Assembly (NCBI GenBank): GCA_947561585.1
Contig: CANNZV010000506.1
Location: forward strand, 186,001 to 250,000
Length of the DNA: 64,000 bases
Direction of reading: 5' to 3'
Source of the DNA: Caprella mutica
Lineage: Eukaryota; Arthropoda; Malacostraca; Amphipoda; Caprellidae
Shown: piece after piece, positions 23,719 through 36,661 of the stretch
Numbering within the stretch: position 1 is the first letter of the stretch
How the letters are laid out: each line of letters begins with the position of its first letter
Program-made: the position numbers and the translations under genes
Notes under the pieces: generated by a model
Told to the model about the DNA's origin: nothing
Database searches by the model: none
Seen by the model: only the letters and a program-made list of their open reading frames with translations

Positions 23719-26500
23719 AGTTTGAATGATTATTCTGTAGATGCAGACAATGTGATTGAATAATTCTTCTTATTTTCTTAATCACCTCAACTTCATTTTT
23801 CAAGTAAAATATACGGTAATTTAATTTTATAACTCAACTCCCCCTCTCAATCATTTATGGAGTGTCCTTCATCCCCCCTGTACGATCATTTGCAAAATCA
23901 ATGACCTATAAAATTAACGATGGAACTTCTTTCGGTAGGAATAACACAGGCTTGCACAGATATGAATACATTGATGACGTTCTTAAGTGGATATCACGAC
24001 ACTTATACCTCGTTAGATTGCTGATGTGTATTTTATATTTCAGTTTGAAAGTATTTCTAATATTTATTTATATTTATTTATATTTCATTCGTGTCATTCA
24101 GAAGGATTTATCAAGATAAATGTAAATAACGAGGAAATATAGAAATATTTTTTTAATTAATGCAATTGAGAGTAAAATTGGCCGTAACCGCAATATGAAT
24201 TAGTAATAAATCACAACTAATTTTATATACCATCGCTTTAAGCAAATTTCAAGCTAGCTGATATTCGTGAAGGAGCTCATATATATTTGTATACAATGAT
24301 ATTATTGCATGCAAAGAGATACGATGAGAATGAATTGAAGATGTCAATCAATGATTATTGAGACATGGCTAGATTTTAGATATCTCTAAATAGCTGAAAT
24401 GGTAACATACGGAGAGATATGCTTCATCATATTATCAATAAATCAACTGCTCAGAAAAGTATTTGTTCAGTATATTTATTTATTATTGATTTTGTGTAAC
24501 TGGTTAATTCAGTAAACAGAAAAATAATTGTATCCTATGTTTTTCGATATAATTGATGTATAAATAGCTCTTAATTTGTTTTAACCTATTGGTTGTAGAA
24601 AAGCATTTTCTATGAAATTTACAAACGTAATCGCGTTTTCTTTTTCTTTTTCATCGAATGAATGGATCTAAAAAGATAGGGTTTAATAATGGATATTATA
24701 GTATTCTTAATAGAACCACATCTTAATGTACATGTTGATCGTTTAGACTTTAAAAGGAGATAAATAATTATTGTCATAGAAAAATATAGGTGCACTAAAT
24801 TGAAACCCTCTATAGAAAATCGAACTTGAATATATTTAGCAAAGCTCGAACTATCAAATTATTATTTTGAAGATACGTGTAAAATGTAGAAGCCTCTCTA
24901 TTCCTTTTCTGGTAATCTCAATGTATTTATTCTTGCCATTCATTCATCTTGGAGGGGAGAGAGATATCTGCTATTCATGGAATGGTAATGTAATCATCAT
25001 CCATAGCTAAAAGTCATTTGCTCACGAGTGAGAATTACAGTTAGGTCAGGTTTAGTAGTTGGACATTAGTTTCAACTTATCAGTATTAAGTAACAGAAAA
25101 TTGTATCTATTCGAGGTGGGGATTACTTCCTGATTGAACTGTAAAAATGTGTCCTATATAACTATAATAATAATCTTCGTCGTGCAACTTGAGAACTCTG
25201 TGGTTAGTCTCAGAATTACTTTAATTTCAGTTATCATCACATCTCAGCAATTAGATATATAAATTAAAGATACCTAAGCGGTAAGGAGGTTTGGTGTAAG
25301 TGGCACCAGTACTACCTAACTTTTAACATTGAAGAGGATTTTGAGCTGGAGATCTTATTCTACGGCGGCTATTCCAGCCTCACATGTGCAGGCAATGTTT
25401 TTAATAACGTAAGAAGATATCCTCTAAACGACTACCAGCCTTCATCTGAAGAGAGACATGGAAACAATAAGGATTTCATTTTCATCGCAGTGTTGCCACT
25501 GCATATAGGACAATTTTACGAGTTGGATAGTGTCATAATTGAAGATTTTTATTAGCTGAAACATAGGGAACAATAGAGAAGTTCCTTCCACATCACATAA
25601 TAACAATAGACTGTAAACATTATATAAGTCACTGCTGTTCATTATAAATAATAATATAATAATGTTACCACAAATGAATGTTAAATCGCAGCGTGAGAAA
25701 TATTGAATAAGAATCGGAGCCAGATGAATCTAGCCTTTTAGATTCTTAGGGGTCTTTCGTAATAGATCCTTTCATAGAAATTAATATCTCTTAGGTGTTT
25801 TATAACAAATGACTTTCTTTACCTTAGTATCTGATTTAATTAAAGTTTATCTATTAGCTTCACAGGAAATAAAAGTGAATGTATTGTTTATTGGACAAAT
25901 ATAAAGCTATGCAGTTCAAAAAATATGGACTGAAAGTGCTGTATATAAATATTGATCTACACATTGTTGAAATTATAGTTCATTATACAAGGAAAATTAT
26001 ATTGGTTTATATAATGCTCATACTTGATCCAGTTTCTTAGCTTCCGTTATCTCGGTACTTGAGAGCTCAGTTGCTGATTGTGATGATGGTTCTTTTTTCT
26101 GCAAAAAAGAGTAAACCTAAACTCATCATCATAAAGATTTAGTTTCAAACTTGGTTCACTAAGTGTAAGTGCTGCTTTAGTATAATAAATTCAGATAAGA
26201 ATTATAACAAGTATATAGATCTATAATTGCCTGATGTACATTTAAAAATACGATTTATAAAAATCGCATCGCAATTGGCTAATGATTCTCCTAGAATTCA
26301 AATATTATTTGAATAACTTAATTATCATAATCAAACCACTGATAATTGAAGCAATAAAACTATACTATTAAATTAAATAATAATACCATGGTATGAAAAT
26401 TATCAAATAGGAACACTCGAGTCTCCAAATGGTAAAATAAAACTTAAAAACTTAGAAAGAGGAAATGATTCATTGAATTGAATGACTTAACTTCAGTCCC
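23719..26500. other. AT-rich non-coding stretch
   Basis: Nothing supportable was seen on either strand. Confidence 0.5.
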
Positions 26501-26584
26501 ATGATAACCAAAAAGTATTCTTTATTATTATGATAACCGAAATTATTTTTATTCCTAAGATAACCGAAAGTATTCTTTTATGAT
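26501..26584 (+). repeat. Three degenerate copies of a 29-bp repeat
   Basis: Each copy starts with (AT)GATAACC(G/A)AAA and ends in a TATTCTTT-like tract. Confidence 0.6.
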
Positions 26585-27926
26585 CATCCTTCAATATAGG
26601 CAAAGTTTAAATACTTCATTTCCAGAATATTAGGCAAAACGATGGACTTTCTTTTTCAAGTATTTCATTGCAATATTTTGAAATAAGAAATATACTGAAT
26701 TTTCACGGGTTTTTTCCAGTACAGTTGAGGAAAGTGTATTTTTGTTTATATTCAACAGAATGATAATTTCTCATTTCCAAAAATAAACTTTACTAATTTT
26801 ATTGCTTGTAAATATTCTAAAATTGATCTAGGAACACAATGACAAATTTTCAAGATTGAAAATAATTTATTGAAATTAGTGACTCTTTTCTCTGATTATA
26901 CTTGTGAAATTATATGCCAGTACTAATATATTTCTCCACATTTAAGATAAATATAAATCTATATTGATGGCAGTATATTACAGCTAGTTAATGTTTCAAT
27001 AAATCATTTTGGTCGGCGGAAAAGCGTATCAACTTTAATTAGTACGTTAATGAATGACTGGGATGCCTTTTAAATCCTCTTATACAAATCCAATGGACGG
27101 GGAGGGAATAAATAGTACGAATAGTTGATAAAGTGATTATTTGTATCATTGAAAGGATGATAATAGTGATTAACTGATAATGATTATAATACTAAGTTTT
27201 TACAATAGTCGTATGTTCCTAAATAGAAATAATATCTTTGTATGTACAGTATTTGAATATTTATTTTTAAATCAATTTAGATTATCGTCTTTTCGTGTTT
27301 TTTATTATATTTTGTAGCGTTATGTTTAGAATATATTTTATGTATTATATTTACTTAGCATCAATGATAATCCTTGATAAACGATTTCGATGTAAAAATT
27401 AGGACCTAAGTTTAAATTTATAATAATACACAATGATACGACAGACCGAAAGTGGTATTTTGTGCTACATTCACTGGCACGTACTTGCATTTTCTATTCT
27501 CTTCAAAAAAGAATTTTTGTGCTCACAGTTTATTAATGTAAAATTCTGGTACCTGAGCACTTTAGCGTAATTCTTATTTTTATCTCAGGGGAGGAGTGAC
27601 AACGCTAAAAAATCCATCAGCATAAAATAGATGTAGTTATTTCAGCATCGACTATCAAACTGAAGACCCTAAGGACTTCTTCCAATATGCATTATCCCAC
27701 AGGATGGAGTTTGCTAGGCTGCTCTGTAACCATTTCAAGCTGAAATTATGTTCTGATGCACATTAAAATTATCTTTCTCTAAAAAATAGGGGATCATACA
27801 ATAAGAAGTGCAATAGTTTAGACATTTTAATTTCATCAGAAAAGTCACCCCTGTGGCTTCTGTGAAGATAAATGACATGAAAAAATGAAACCAGAGTTCC
27901 GTGGCACAACTATAGCATTGTCAGAT

Positions 27927-27959
27927 GAAAGATAGTTGTCAGGCTGACAACTATCTTTC
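27927..27959. repeat. Near-perfect 33-bp palindrome
   Basis: GAAAGATAGTTGTCAG, one G, then its exact reverse complement. Cruciform or hairpin potential. Confidence 0.85.
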
Positions 27960-29004
27960 TGCAACGAAACATAAAAAAATATTGAAAACACACCTGTAAA
28001 TATACTAAAAGTTTCTTTTTGAAACCATGTAGAGGGTAAACTATAGTTTACATCAGTTAACAGGTTGAGTAAGGTATGGTTTGCTTACTTTATCAAAGTA
28101 CGTTTAGTTAAGGCAAATTGTATGTGCACGGGCAATATTATTTATTCGCCAATTAAAAAAAATTAAAATATACTGAGGTTTGCGAGTACAGCTATAGGTA
28201 TATTGTAACCAAAATGATTTTGTTCAAATCTACTACATTTCCTCACTTAAAATATAATTGATTTGTGATTAATTTTTCTATTAAAATGAAGTTTTCATTT
28301 TTATGTTTTAATAACGATGTGGTATTTGCATATCTAGGTTTTTTTTATTGATTTTTTGTTTAAAATTTAAAAAAAAACTGCAACTGATTTCACAAAGCTA
28401 AATGCCAATTAATATTTGCTGAAATTATACCTACTCTACAATCGTATATATTCCAAATTAAAAAAAGATTTGTGTTTGAAAAACCGACCATTCTACATGG
28501 CCTTCGTATTATTATTTTTCTAACTACTTTTTCCTCTGAAGTCAAAGCCTTTCAGAGTAATTGAACAAAGTTTGCAGTCCATTGAAAAGCTAAAAAATGA
28601 AACACTTTATTTTATTGAATTTCTTTTGCCCTTCTAATGTTAAAACATCGCTTAGATGATAGATATGCAATTATGCATGTCATGTATGCAGTTATAGGAT
28701 AGTCTATATCGATACTACACACTATACAGAGGCTTGAAGAAACTGTTTTTGATTCTTGAGTGAATGTATATTTTATACATTATGAACAGTATTGAACATT
28801 TTTCTTGTACTATTTCTAAATAAGTAATTAGATAATGTATAGAGTCAATCAAGATTACAGTAAAACGCATGTGTTGTGAAGCATTTCATCAATGGAGGAC
28901 ACGAATTATGAAGTGCTTTTGAGTTTTGAAGTAGTTTTCTATGTTTGAATTATAAAAAATAATGTGTGTCAAGAGTTACGTCCCAGTTATCCCTCAATGA
29001 CCGT

Positions 29005-29038
29005 ATAGTTTTCTATGATGTTAATCATAGAAAACTAT
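29005..29038. repeat. Perfect 15-bp hairpin
   Basis: The arm ATAGTTTTCTATGAT is followed by a 4-nt loop and its exact reverse complement. Confidence 0.85.
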
Positions 29039-30040
29039 CTAGTGCATTCGAGATATGAAGTGGCTCTGAGTTATAAAGAAACCGATATATCCTAACTCAA
29101 TGTAGCAATCAAGGAATGTGATACCAGTTTATCAATTTTATATTCTCAGCTGCCACCTCTACAATTTTCTAACTCACAGCTTGTGATTTTTCATCCTTTC
29201 TTCCAGTGCAACTCTCCACACGATTATTACCTCAAATCCCCCACTGTCATCCGTTACTGAAACTCATCCGATGAAACCATAAAAATTGAGACGAAGATTC
29301 AAAAAGAATAAAAATAAATATAGTGCCATAGACGTAATTGGGTGCCTTGGATATGAGCCGATTTATTTGAACTGTAAAATTTTGAAAGAGTATATTAAAT
29401 TCAGGCCATATTGTGTGATGAGAAGGAAAATGTGAAATATTAAACGAGTTCTCTGAAGAAATTCAAGAGATCGTATAGGCTCACTTTTATACAGAATTGT
29501 GTAATTGTTACGATTGAAGAGAGCTGAATAAACCTAAAGTTATAATGCTTCAATTTTATTTAATTCAATGTGGAATCTCTTAAGTGTATTACATTTAATT
29601 TCTTTTACGTTTATATTGCAGTTTAATATAAAATTTATGATATACAAATAAATAAAATGAATAATTAATTGAATTGCATCTATTGTATCATAATGATTCG
29701 AATAATGCCTTTCTTTTGCGAAAGAATAGTAAGAAACAATATATTAAATGTATCAGTATACCTATACTTTATTTATTGATGTTCTTGCGTAACATAATTG
29801 TCACAGATGATTTCTTGTCATAGGAAGGTAGTCTTTACGAAAATTTTGAACTAAAAAACTAAAATTCGTATAATCACAAACAGAAAAATTTATAAGGACA
29901 ATTGCAAGGTAAACTAATGGCGGTACATAGTTATGGTCTCTATCAATTTTCATTCTTCCAATCACAAATTTCTCTCCGTGTCTGCTAGAGAAGCAGTCAG
30001 GAATTTATTCCATTCCTATCATTTTCTCTATCTAAAGTAA

Positions 30041-30085
30041 TATTGAAGGACTCCCTATTGAAGGACTCCCTATTGAAGGACTCCC
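30041..30085 (+). repeat. 15-bp direct repeat, three exact copies
   Basis: TATTGAAGGACTCCC three times in a row. Confidence 0.9.
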
Positions 30086-32301
30086 TAGCTGTGACTCTAT
30101 AAGGATGATGTCACTTCGGATGATGGAAATAAGTTCGAATTTCCTTTCTTGGGGAAGTTTTGAGTGACCGTCACTCTAGATTTGTCTGCTTTGATTCACT
30201 GAAATTGCTTTCAGGAGAAGAGTGGCAATGGAAGTCTAAAAACTTCTACCGGGTCTATTAAAGTGTGGAACGTATATATAACTAATTCTATCAAATATAT
30301 GTTAAGAAGAGAAAAACAAAAGGATAATGCGCATAACTATGGACGAACTTAAAAGTGTTTAACGTTATAGGTATGTTTTTTCTTCAGAATATCAATATAT
30401 TTTCTAAATACACTCTGTCCGAATTAAAGTTAAATATCGCATCATAATTATTACACCCAATTCATTTTCTGTTTTTATTTTATTATTGTATAGCAAAATC
30501 TACTCTCTATGTTAAAATTTTGTTCCTATCTATTTGAAAACAAAATTATACTTCATATATTCTAACTATTATCTAACAATCCAAGAAATAATGATGGGAC
30601 CAATTATTCCGATCATTTTTATAGAAGTCTGTTTATAATGTTCATTGAAATGCAGAGATTCGTGTTTTCAACTATCTATTCTGCAGCAATTATCGAGCCA
30701 TCAATTTGTCTGGAAAAGAAACCTCTAATTTGGAGTGTCTTTTTGGAGCAGATGGAAGAAATTCGAATGGCTCGAGAGGCATGAATCAGAGAATTTTCTC
30801 TCTAATTCACAGAAGAATTTCGAAGAAGGAGCTATAAATTATTCGTGTGAGATTTTATTGTCAGGAGGCCTCCACTTTCTAGTCTTCTCATTCCACTAGC
30901 AGTTATATTGAACATAACTAATTAAGGTAATATAGCATCAATGACATTTATTAGTTAGTGCGATATTCTGTTACTTTAATTTTTTAATACACAAATACGC
31001 AAATTAATGTTTGATGACTTATAAATGATTAATGGAAATTTATTCAATATAATGTGATAGATATTCCAAAACTTGAAATACGTTTATTATAGCTTCATAG
31101 TAATCAGAAAATTTGCGTAATTATTATATTATGTCAATTGAGAATTTCTAAAGTTCAAATTTATTCTTTAAATTAGTTAACGCCAACAATCCGAATACTA
31201 TGAGTGTTCTACAACATTTTCCCCATGCATCTTAATTCAAAAAACACCTTCATTTTAATATTGTTAAATTATGTATTGTGTCGATCTGAAGCCTTTATAG
31301 CTTTCACTTGGTAGTTTTCTTTAATTTCGAGTTCCCAGAAGTGTTGTTGTTCTAGCCGTTACTTCTGATTGTGTGTGTGATAAATATTACCTAATAAGAT
31401 CTGAAAGAAACCCATTGCAACAGATGCTACGATCTAGTGATTCATTTCACTGCCTTACGATCATTATTAGTTGGCTAGAATTACTTGGAGGTGATAAATG
31501 TACTACGGCCATTGGGAAACATTTCCTCGAATATTATAGAGATTTGTGTAGTTATTATCTTCAATTTAAACCTAATAATTTTATATACGCACCATAGGTG
31601 ATGAATTGTAGTTATGGCTACTTGAACTTTCTTTATTCGAAATCTAATCGATATCTTAATATATTAATTCAATTAAATTATTTTGGGATTTGATTATATT
31701 CTTTAGAACAATTTAAATTTGTTCAAACAATATCCTGTTGTGGGCTTCAGACATCACCGGTCTTCGAACCGTTTGCTGTATTGGTCTCAATTGTTACAAA
31801 ACCTCTTTTGAGTTAAATCTGTTTCGAATTTATCTGATATTATTTTAATATTTTCCCTCTCTTTTTCTTTCAGGTCTAACATGGATTCCTGTCAAGCTAC
31901 CAATTTATGGATAGTGATTCAGAATTATTTCCCCCAATATTGGTCGAGATGAATTCTTAATTGAAAATGCCGATGGTGAATGTACGACCCAGATATCGGG
32001 AAGTTTTCTTTGGAAATATACTTTGGTGTGGGAATATTGATGAACAACAGTGTTGAAATCATTGAACAATTGGAAAGAAAAAGTGGTTTGGAAAATAGTG
32101 TCTTTCCAATAAAAACATTTCAATATATTTTTTATTTTCATAAAAAAAATCAAATATGATCACCATGAATTGTTTGGAAGTTAAAAATATTTCATATATC
32201 AATATTAATCAATTATCTATTCTCAGATTCCTTATATAATCAATATAAAAGAGTTTTTACTATATATGAACTGTGTTAAGTTTTCAAAGTTTATAGAATT
32301 T

Positions 32302-32310
32302 TATATAATA
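32302..32310 (+). promoter_or_regulatory. Possible TATA box for the exon at 32389
   Basis: TATATAATA followed by AAAG, 87 bp before the ATG. A start site about 30 bp downstream would give a 5' leader of about 55 nt. No clear initiator motif sits at the ideal distance. Confidence 0.3.
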
Positions 32311-32388
32311 AAAGACAATTGTCATTATTGTTGGCGGTAACATGCGGATCGTTTCCTCTCACTCCAAGTAACTGACACCTTTTACACT

Positions 32389-32452
32389 ATGGCTTCAAGA
32401 GTGAGTTTGCTGGCCCTAATCACCGTCCTGCTGTGCGCTCTTCAGGTGCAAG
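32389..32452 (+). CDS. First coding exon of a secreted or membrane protein
   Basis: ATG (32389) opens MASRVSLLALITVLLCALQ then VQ, a textbook signal peptide: a short basic start, a hydrophobic core of Leu, Ile and Val, and a polar end. The 64-nt coding part stops at CAAG|GTGAGTAA, a near-consensus splice donor at 32453, leaving phase 1. It is GC-richer than its AT-rich surroundings, as expected for coding sequence. A TATA-like box lies upstream. The rest of the protein is in later exons, and a 21-nt candidate is at 45371. The gene family cannot be told from the signal peptide. Confidence 0.65.
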
Positions 32453-33385
32453 GTGAGTAATGGAGATAATGAAAAATCTATTTATTTATAAAATTGTATT
32501 TATTTAAATCAGGATTTACGTAGTCATTGAGTAATGAATCATCAAGCAATCAATTCTTATATTACCAATTATATTTTTCTAGTGTTATTAGTGTTAGTAT
32601 TATTATCAATAGAAAATATTCGCATTGCATGAGTAATAAATATATTCAGGATGTTCTTTTATACAATTTATGATGCCTATATAAAAACAACTTCATTATA
32701 TAACTATTCATAAATATTCTAAATACATATATGACTAGTTACCATATTGAGATATTATATTTTCTTCAGTAGTCATAGTTGTTCTATCTAAGATACAGCG
32801 CTACTAACCTTACCAATCCAATAAAGTTAAATCCCGTAATAGCACCATTCCACGGGTATTCCTTTGGACATGTAAATATGATAGCGACTGACCGTGTGCT
32901 TGCATATGCACACAAAATCTCAGAGAACAAACATCGTGTTTCCTTTTTAGAGACAATGAATGAGTGTGATGTTTGCAGAGCATACTTCTCCATTCTTCCC
33001 AAAAAGAACTCTCTTGTTGAACAATCAACAAAAGAGTATTTTGCCGTAGACTATTTTTGCTGTGGAGTGAATCTCTGGTTTGTGTGTCAGTGGCCAATGT
33101 TTTCTTGATGTTGCTCTGCATTCTTTATTGGTTAACCTTAGAAAATTGAAACAAAGTTTGGCAGTTGCAGATATTGATAAATTATCAATGATCCACTTTC
33201 TCAGTTATTTCCTAACAAAATGTTTTATTTCACACAGAAATAAGAAATTAATTAATTGGTCTACTGTTGTCTATAGATGTACATTTAATTTCTCTACAGA
33301 AAAAATTTCCAATGATATTTCAAATAGATCTTAAAATGTCTTCATGTTGAAGTTCACTCGAAAGTTCACTCACAAACCTATAAAA
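32453..33385. other. Probable intron sequence
   Basis: Follows the donor at 32453. The frame at 32779-33108 is less AT-rich but shows no domain or flanking splice signals. Confidence 0.35.
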
Positions 33386-33407
33386 AACTGGTTCGCGCGA
33401 ACCAGTT
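33386..33407. repeat. Perfect 22-bp palindrome
   Basis: AACTGGTTCGC followed directly by its reverse complement, centred on CGCG in AT-rich DNA. It could bind a dimeric factor or mark the end of a decayed inverted-repeat element. Confidence 0.85.
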
Positions 33408-33815
33408 CACACTGAATTAAACTCTTTTAGAATCTCAACGTGTCCCTTTTTGATAATTTTTTTCAGAAAACTTTCATATTTCCACATCCATTGGAATACC
33501 TAAAAGAATATGATCCATTCAAAATGAAATTTAACAACCATAGATATGAAACGATATTCTTGAGCATTACTGGTTATATGGATGGGGTTACATCAACTTT
33601 GTACGAAGACAAGTTTGCGCAATTATTTTTGCACACTCATACATCTAATACCCGGAGGGAGCTGTGACATAGGCCTAATTATTATTCGAATAAATGCTCC
33701 TAATATAATTATCTTATCATTTATCACCTACTTTTTTGTAGGATCATGCGTAATTTTATGAGAAAAAATAAACATGAAAAGAAACCAGCCAAAACGGTTT
33801 GGAATTATACATTTT

Positions 33816-33864
33816 TTTTATCGCTGAAGGAAAAATTTGATTTGATTTTCCTTCAGCGATAAAA
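33816..33864. repeat. Perfect 19-bp hairpin
   Basis: The arm TTTTATCGCTGAAGGAAAA and its exact reverse complement are separated by an 11-nt loop. Next to it, AAAAATGCAAGTGTGAA occurs twice (from 33866 and from 33917). Confidence 0.85.
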
Positions 33865-34973
33865 CAAAAATGCAAGTGTGAACACATTTTAAGATGACCT
33901 TTTTCCGAGGTGTCAAAAATGCAAGTGTGAAGCGGGCCTAAGTTACTAGGGTTCTCAGATTAATCGAGGTTAATCGAAGTTTCTTTTCATTGAATTTTGT
34001 ACTAAAATTTGTTCTTTTTGATAAGTCAGTGTAATAGTAAAGAGAGTTGCCACAGTATCCAGAATAGCGAGTCACAACTTCTTATAGGGTTGGGAATAAT
34101 ATCAAATTGGAAGTCAACCAGTGACGTCATAGGTATCAATTGAGATTTAAATATGTGACTTCAATATTCTAAGAACAATGAATAACCTTATATGTCAACT
34201 AACAATTTTCCAAATCAGAAACCATATTTTCCTTTGACTCTTTTCGAAAGTTAAATTTTTTTTTTTTTTTTTCGTCCACTCAATATTTTGTATCTCTATT
34301 CATCAGAACTTAAGTTACTGTTTATAAAACTGCAAACTATTTCAAATTTGGTTCTATATTTATTTTATAATATTTAATTTAAATTATTCATGTTCTTTTT
34401 CTCTGATTCCAAGCAAAGAAAAAGACCAGAATACCTCTGAATAATTCAAAACCACAATAAAGAATAATAATAATACCGTTATATAAATACCATTACATTA
34501 AAAACATATACCTTAATGTGTACCTATATACCAAATCACCAATAAATCTACCATAATGCCTGATAAAGTTCTTTTTCTTCCATTGAATCTATTCAATCTA
34601 ATAGAAATGTCGGACTGTGACGGTTGAGTGTAAATATTTTCTTCAATAATCAATTACGAAGCGAGTATTTGATCGATTTCTTTTCTGTTATCAGTGATAT
34701 GTTATATAACATTAGCTTTAAAAATATAAAGCGTTTCTAGAGAAAATTTTATTTAGAGTGAAAGGTAGCTTTAATATTTAATTGAGAAGTTTCTGTAATA
34801 GTTTTATGACGTCACTGGATGACCTTTTTCTAAAATATAACTAATATATTACCTTGTTACAATTCCCTGTTCTATGAACATTGTAGTTAATTTAATTTTT
34901 ATAATATCATTAGCACATCCGTGATAAATATAAATTATGTTTAGGTTTTTTTTAGTTACCAAATGTGTAAATT

Positions 34974-35835
34974 AGGGGGATGTTATAGTGGTTTTGGTAG
35001 CTACCCGTTAAACTGGTCCGATTGAGCTGAGATTTTGACATAAGGTGTGAAATGCTCCAAATCTTTGGAGGCTCAAGAATTTTTTTCACTTTTTTCACCT
35101 GGCGGGCGGAAAACCTGTTTTTACCCCCTCCCACGGAAAGTCTATGGGGAACTATTGAGAACAATTTATAGAAGCTAATATGTTTATAGCTTGAAATTAT
35201 CTAGATCGTCATGTGAACTTTTTTCAGTATCGATCTCAAAAGTATTTTATTTAAATTAAGAAAATGTCGCATTTTTCTCTTTTTTAACGCTTTTTTTTAT
35301 TTTCTAAATAAAAAATTTTAGAGACTGAAGTTCAAAAAAGCTCACTTAATAAGGTAATTTCGAGCTAAACATATTAGCTTCTATAAATTTTTCTGTAGGA
35401 CCAATCCTCAATCCCCTGTAGGACTTCTCGTGGGGGAGATTTGAGTATAAAAGTTACTGAGATAATGGAGTAAAAAATTATAAAAACACAAAAAAAATAA
35501 TGTAAGCAAAAAAAGGGAGGTTTTCGTCCCTGACAGAGAATTCAAAGGACCCCCAAGCCGACGACAAAACCATCTACCAAAAATAGGAGGCTTAGCCCAT
35601 TTCGGGGGTTACTGTGACACACCCTACCTTTCACCCCCCCCCCCCCCTCCATTATTCACCCACCCCCTCCTTTATTCACCCTCCCCCTCCATTATTCACC
35701 CCCCTCCCTCACACTGACTTATAGTTGTCACACCAAAATGAAACTTTTTGTACGTTTTCTTTGGAATGTTTACTAGGGAGCTAGAGTAAAAAAAATGGTA
35801 AAAATTGCAAAAAAAAAACTAGACGATCCCCTTAA
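34974..35835. mobile_element. Large imperfect foldback (palindromic) repeat
   Basis: The ends read AGGGGGATGTTATAG on the left and, inverted, AAGGGGATCGTCTAG on the right, next to TTA or TTAA. Inside, 35163-35200 and 35354-35392 are a strong inverted pair (AACATATTAGCTTCTATAAA). Pairing continues outward (CCCACG..AAGTC...GGGGA on both arms) and inward toward about 35280. It looks like a snapback non-autonomous DNA element. No coding sequence was recognised. Confidence 0.45.
35634..35710 (+). repeat. C-rich run and short tandem repeat
   Basis: Fourteen consecutive C (35634-35647), then three units of CCATTATTCACCC-type sequence. The minus strand is G-rich and could form a quadruplex. Confidence 0.75.
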
Positions 35836-36661
35836 CTCCAAGTCTCAACTGTAGAACAGGTTTCGAAATACTCTCACCGATTCATTTGCTCTAATATATT
35901 ACACAATTTTCAACATTTCCTTGAATATTATTCCACCTGAATTTATTTGACAGTTCAGATAATTCATGAGCAGGTAACTGACTAGTAAGAATTAAAATTT
36001 ACTGAGGAAGCTTTCCCAATTTATTTCTGTTCATTTTCTGATATATTATTCCTTTCATAGAGAAGTGATTTATAGAGAACGAGCAGGGAAATCCACAGGG
36101 AATAATTCATTAGATGGAAGTTGATATCTTCTGCCAGATAGTTACGCTACTTTCGATCTTTACTTAAGATTAATATTCTATACAGAAAATTGAACAGTAA
36201 GGATCTAGCTAACATTTTGAAAATATTACTATAAAAAAATAGGTTAGACCCATTATTCACAATTGTTGGAATAGTTGTTTTCTTTTAAATTTATAAATTA
36301 TAATAAAATTTTCAGCTACAAGACTGACTGTTTCTATTTAAGAAATATTCACATGTAAACGTCGTAGCTAGTAGTAAAAATGTCATGAACCGATTAAACT
36401 ATTGGAAACATTTCTGATTGAGCTATTATGACTTTACCCACTTTCCGAGTACGGTGAGTCTAATTAACTATTTCGAGTATGGCGACGGTAACCTTCTGGT
36501 GAAATATAATTTGAACTGTCTTTGAAATTTTGTTTGAATTTTATATACTTATCGACTTACCTCCATTAAATTATATTCTCTCGCAGTCTATTTAAGATAA
36601 AAATTAGTTACTATTTTTCCTGAGGAAAATAAGAAATAAATTATCCCATTCTAAATAATTA

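Larger units (their letters stand above)
26585..32301. other. AT-rich stretch with isolated hairpins
   Basis: No gene with support. Two perfect hairpins (listed separately), a triple 15-bp repeat, and a possible terminal exon near 31874 (see findings) are the only structures seen. Confidence 0.5.

Noticed and set aside
30215..30271. 57-nt open segment between TTTCAG and AAC|GTATAT
   Set aside because: Weak donor, with no supporting neighbour exon.
31905..32153. 82-codon minus-strand frame
   Set aside because: No domain recognised. It overlaps a better plus-strand terminal-exon candidate, which is itself weak.
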